Shown piece after piece: positions 12,422-13,914 of a DNA stretch of 13,914 nt. Each line of letters begins with the position of its first letter. The first letter of the stretch is position 1. The position numbers were made by a program, and so were the translations under genes. Source of the DNA: Holophaga sp. (GTDB lineage Bacteria > Acidobacteriota > Holophagae > Holophagales > Holophagaceae); contig JAUYES010000096.1 in NCBI GenBank assembly GCA_030691225.1, positions 1 to 13,914 of the forward strand, in the 5' to 3' direction. The notes beneath the pieces were generated by a model. That model had not been told where the DNA came from. It was given only the letters and a program-made list of their open reading frames with translations, and did no database searches.

Positions 12422-13195
12422 TTAGGGCTTGCGGATGTTCATCTTGTTATTCACTTGCTTTACGCCGTGAACATCCTGAACAAGCTTGCCGGCTAGGTCC
12501 TTTTCGGCGGCCGTGCGTGCCTCGCCATGCAGCGTGACCACGCCATTCTTGGTGCTGACCTTAGTGGCCAGCACATGGGTTGATTTGTGGAAGAGCAGCG
12601 TGGCTTTCACCTGAGCCGTGATCGAACCATCGTCAATTTTTTCGCCAAGGCTACGGTGGGCGGGTTTGGCAGGCTTGTCGACGGTCATGTTGTTGCGAAC
12701 CTCGGTGACACCATCGATATCCTTGGCGTACTCCGTGGTTAACTGCTTCTGGCTTTCGGTATCCGCCTTGCCCGTAAGCGTGACAACGCCCTTTTCGGTA
12801 TGAACTTCAGTTTCCATGGCCTTCACATTGGGGTGGAAGGCCAAAACGGTTTTCACCTTCAGGGTGATCCACCCATCTGAATTTTCAGAGGGTTGATCAC
12901 CTGTGATCGTCAGCTGATTGGTGACGCTCTTCACGCCCGGTAATCCCGCTACGGTCTCTTCGGCCAAATACTTGTGGTACTGCTGGGACACGGTGCCCGA
13001 GAGCGTTACCACGCCACCCGACGAATCTACTTTGATCTTGTCATCCTTCAAGTAGGTCTTGAAGTTATAGCTACTTTTCGCGGAAGCCTCGATGCGGCTA
13101 TCCACATCCGAAGCCGAAAGCGGTACACCCGCGACTAGGATCATGGCCGCGGAAGTGGCCAGTGCTGTTTGAACGTTCAGTCTGAAATTTCGCAT
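12422..13195 (-). CDS. Secreted triple-BON-domain protein (OsmY-like)
   Basis: This protein has 257 aa. A signal peptide covers about 1-28 (LATSAAMILVAGVPLSAS, cleaved near ASA-SD or LSA-S), so it is periplasmic. Three BON domains follow at about 31-97, 106-172 and 189-255. Each carries the family signature: GGVVTLSGTVS, KGVVTLTGKAD and NGVVTLHGEAR, then a helix and a Gly-Val turn (LPGVKSV, IDGVTEV, VHGVKQV). E. coli OsmY has two BON domains and is osmotically induced. BON domains bind phospholipid membranes, so this protein may stabilise the envelope under stress. The ATG has AAGGAG 6 nt upstream. Its leader (13196-13265) contains two short palindromes. It precedes the Lmo0937 gene and is separated from the upstream OmpA gene by an intrinsic terminator, so it probably has its own promoter. 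Confidence 0.93.
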   Translation of the reverse strand: MRNFRLNVQTALATSAAMILVAGVPLSASDVDSRIEASAKSSYNFKTYLKDDKIKVDSSGGVVTLSGTVSQQYHKYLAEETVAGLPGVKSVTNQLTITGDQPSENSDGWITLKVKTVLAFHPNVKAMETEVHTEKGVVTLTGKADTESQKQLTTEYAKDIDGVTEVRNNMTVDKPAKPAHRSLGEKIDDGSITAQVKATLLFHKSTHVLATKVSTKNGVVTLHGEARTAAEKDLAGKLVQDVHGVKQVNNKMNIRKP

Positions 13196-13237
13196 AGTGA
13201 ACTCCTTGGTGAACCCATGCGAGCCGTGGAAACCACC

Positions 13238-13251
13238 GCCCCCATGGGGGC
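13238..13251. promoter_or_regulatory. Palindrome in the BON gene leader
   Basis: GCCCCCATGGGGGC is a perfect 14-nt palindrome, 43 nt before the BON start codon. It is immediately followed by a second small inverted repeat, CCAAC (13251-13255) and GTTGG (13259-13263). Such symmetry could be an operator or an mRNA hairpin. No matching -10 or -35 box was recognised nearby. Confidence 0.35.
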
Positions 13252-13265
13252 CAACAACGTTGGCG

Positions 13266-13320
13266 TAAAAATCGGCTGACCCGAACCCTGTTCACGAAGC
13301 GAGAAACAGCGGGTCAGCCG
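13266..13320 (-). terminator. Rho-independent terminator after the tandem-OmpA gene
   Basis: Perfect 11-bp arms CGGCTGACCCG (13273-13283) and CGGGTCAGCCG (13310-13320), with an inner CTGTT/AACAG stem (13288-13292 and 13305-13309), are followed on the - strand by ATTTTTA (13272-13266). The hairpin begins 37 nt after the OmpA stop. Stem plus T-run is a classical intrinsic terminator. Confidence 0.8.
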
Positions 13321-13357
13321 TACATCAATGTTTACGAAACCACGGATACAAACGCGG

Positions 13358-13914
13358 TTATTTCCTTGGGTAGTTGATGATGATGTTTACGCGTCGATTC
13401 TCTTGCTGTCCTTCGGCGCTCGTGTTGTAAGCGAAGCGACGGGCCTTGCCAAAACCCTCGGCCGAAAGCCGTGAGCGCTCGATATCGAGATTGGCAACCA
13501 GATAATCCACAACGCTTTGGGCTCGACGCTGAGAAATTTCCATCGCCAATGCAGGTGTGCCATGCAGATTTCCGGTGTGCCCTTCCACGGTGGCCGTGAC
13601 CCCAGGATTGGCTTTCAGGAACCTCCCGACTCGCCGCAATTCATCGTGGTACCTCGATTGGACATCGGCGCTATTGCGCTCGAATTCAATCTCCATAGCC
13701 ATGGTGATCCGGGCGGGAGCCACTGTGAGGCCTTCAATATCGGTCACACATGCCACAACGGCATTGATGCGCCGGTTCTGCCGCTTTCCTTCTTCGGTAC
13801 TGTTATCCGAAATGGGGCGGATATCGCCATAGCCCACGGCCGAAAGCCGAGAACGATCGATACGGAGGGTGTCGACCAGGTAGGTCACAACATTCTGGGC
13901 CCGACTCTGGGAGA
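13358..13914 (-). CDS. Tandem OmpA-domain protein, C-terminal part (5' end outside window)
   Basis: The frame is open through the right edge. The last visible upstream codons give SQSRAQNVV, directly fused to TYLVDTLRIDRSRLSAVGYG, so the real start lies beyond 13914. Two OmpA C-terminal domains are visible. The first is cut and ends in NSTEEGKRQNRRINAVV. The second is complete (about the last 120 residues): MAMEIEFERNSADVQSRY, then TVEGHTGNLHG, LAMEISQRRAQSVVDYLVAN and EGQQENRRVNIIINY. These domains bind peptidoglycan in the periplasm. In the second, the usual TD of the binding loop is replaced by HTGN, while the downstream SQRRA is kept, so binding may be altered. The two copies are similar enough to suggest internal duplication. 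Confidence 0.88.
   Translation of the reverse strand, partial: SQSRAQNVVTYLVDTLRIDRSRLSAVGYGDIRPISDNSTEEGKRQNRRINAVVACVTDIEGLTVAPARITMAMEIEFERNSADVQSRYHDELRRVGRFLKANPGVTATVEGHTGNLHGTPALAMEISQRRAQSVVDYLVANLDIERSRLSAEGFGKARRFAYNTSAEGQQENRRVNIIINYPRK

Overview
The window looks like part of a chromosome from a Gram-negative (diderm) bacterium of fairly high GC. It encodes an Omp85-family barrel, two OmpA-type peptidoglycan-binding proteins, an MCE/Mla lipid-transport ABC system and several small envelope-stress proteins. Gene content and the intergenic repeat fragments would suit Acidobacteriota (Holophagae-like) or a deltaproteobacterial relative. No marker gene here settles this, so taxonomy is a guess.

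Layout. Positions 1-2838 (+ strand) hold two translationally overlapping hybrid histidine kinases, the first cut by the window edge. Positions 2839-3431 are a convergent intergenic region rich in repeats. It contains a striking nested palindrome (3217-3332) that can be drawn as a four-way junction of perfect stems, plus a possible pseudoknot. Everything after that is on the - strand.

Read in the direction of transcription, from the right edge to the left, the - strand genes are: a partial protein with tandem OmpA domains and its intrinsic terminator; a secreted triple-BON protein; a 49-aa Lmo0937-family membrane peptide; a possible 34-aa protein; a truncated DUF948-like copy; an intact DUF948-like protein; a YtxH-like protein; an OmpA protein with a coiled coil; and a PRC-barrel protein. 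A strong hairpin (8881-8907) follows. Then come a phospholipase-D/cardiolipin-synthase-like protein, an Omp85 outer-membrane barrel, and the MlaE, MlaF and MlaD-like components.

Two functional blocks emerge. The block at 8975-13914 looks like an envelope or osmotic-stress module, with BON, PRC, YtxH, DUF948, Lmo0937 and OmpA proteins. The block at 3432-8857 looks like a lipid-handling operon. It combines an inner-membrane MCE transporter, its own Omp85-type barrel and a phospholipid-modifying enzyme, with 3-49 nt gaps between genes. No MlaA, MlaB or MlaC is present, so the barrel is a candidate outer-membrane partner for the MCE system; that link is inference. Several starts were chosen from Shine-Dalgarno position: TTG for mlaE, GTG for the PLD gene and an internal ATG for the OmpA gene. 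No tRNA, rRNA, CRISPR array or transposase gene was seen.
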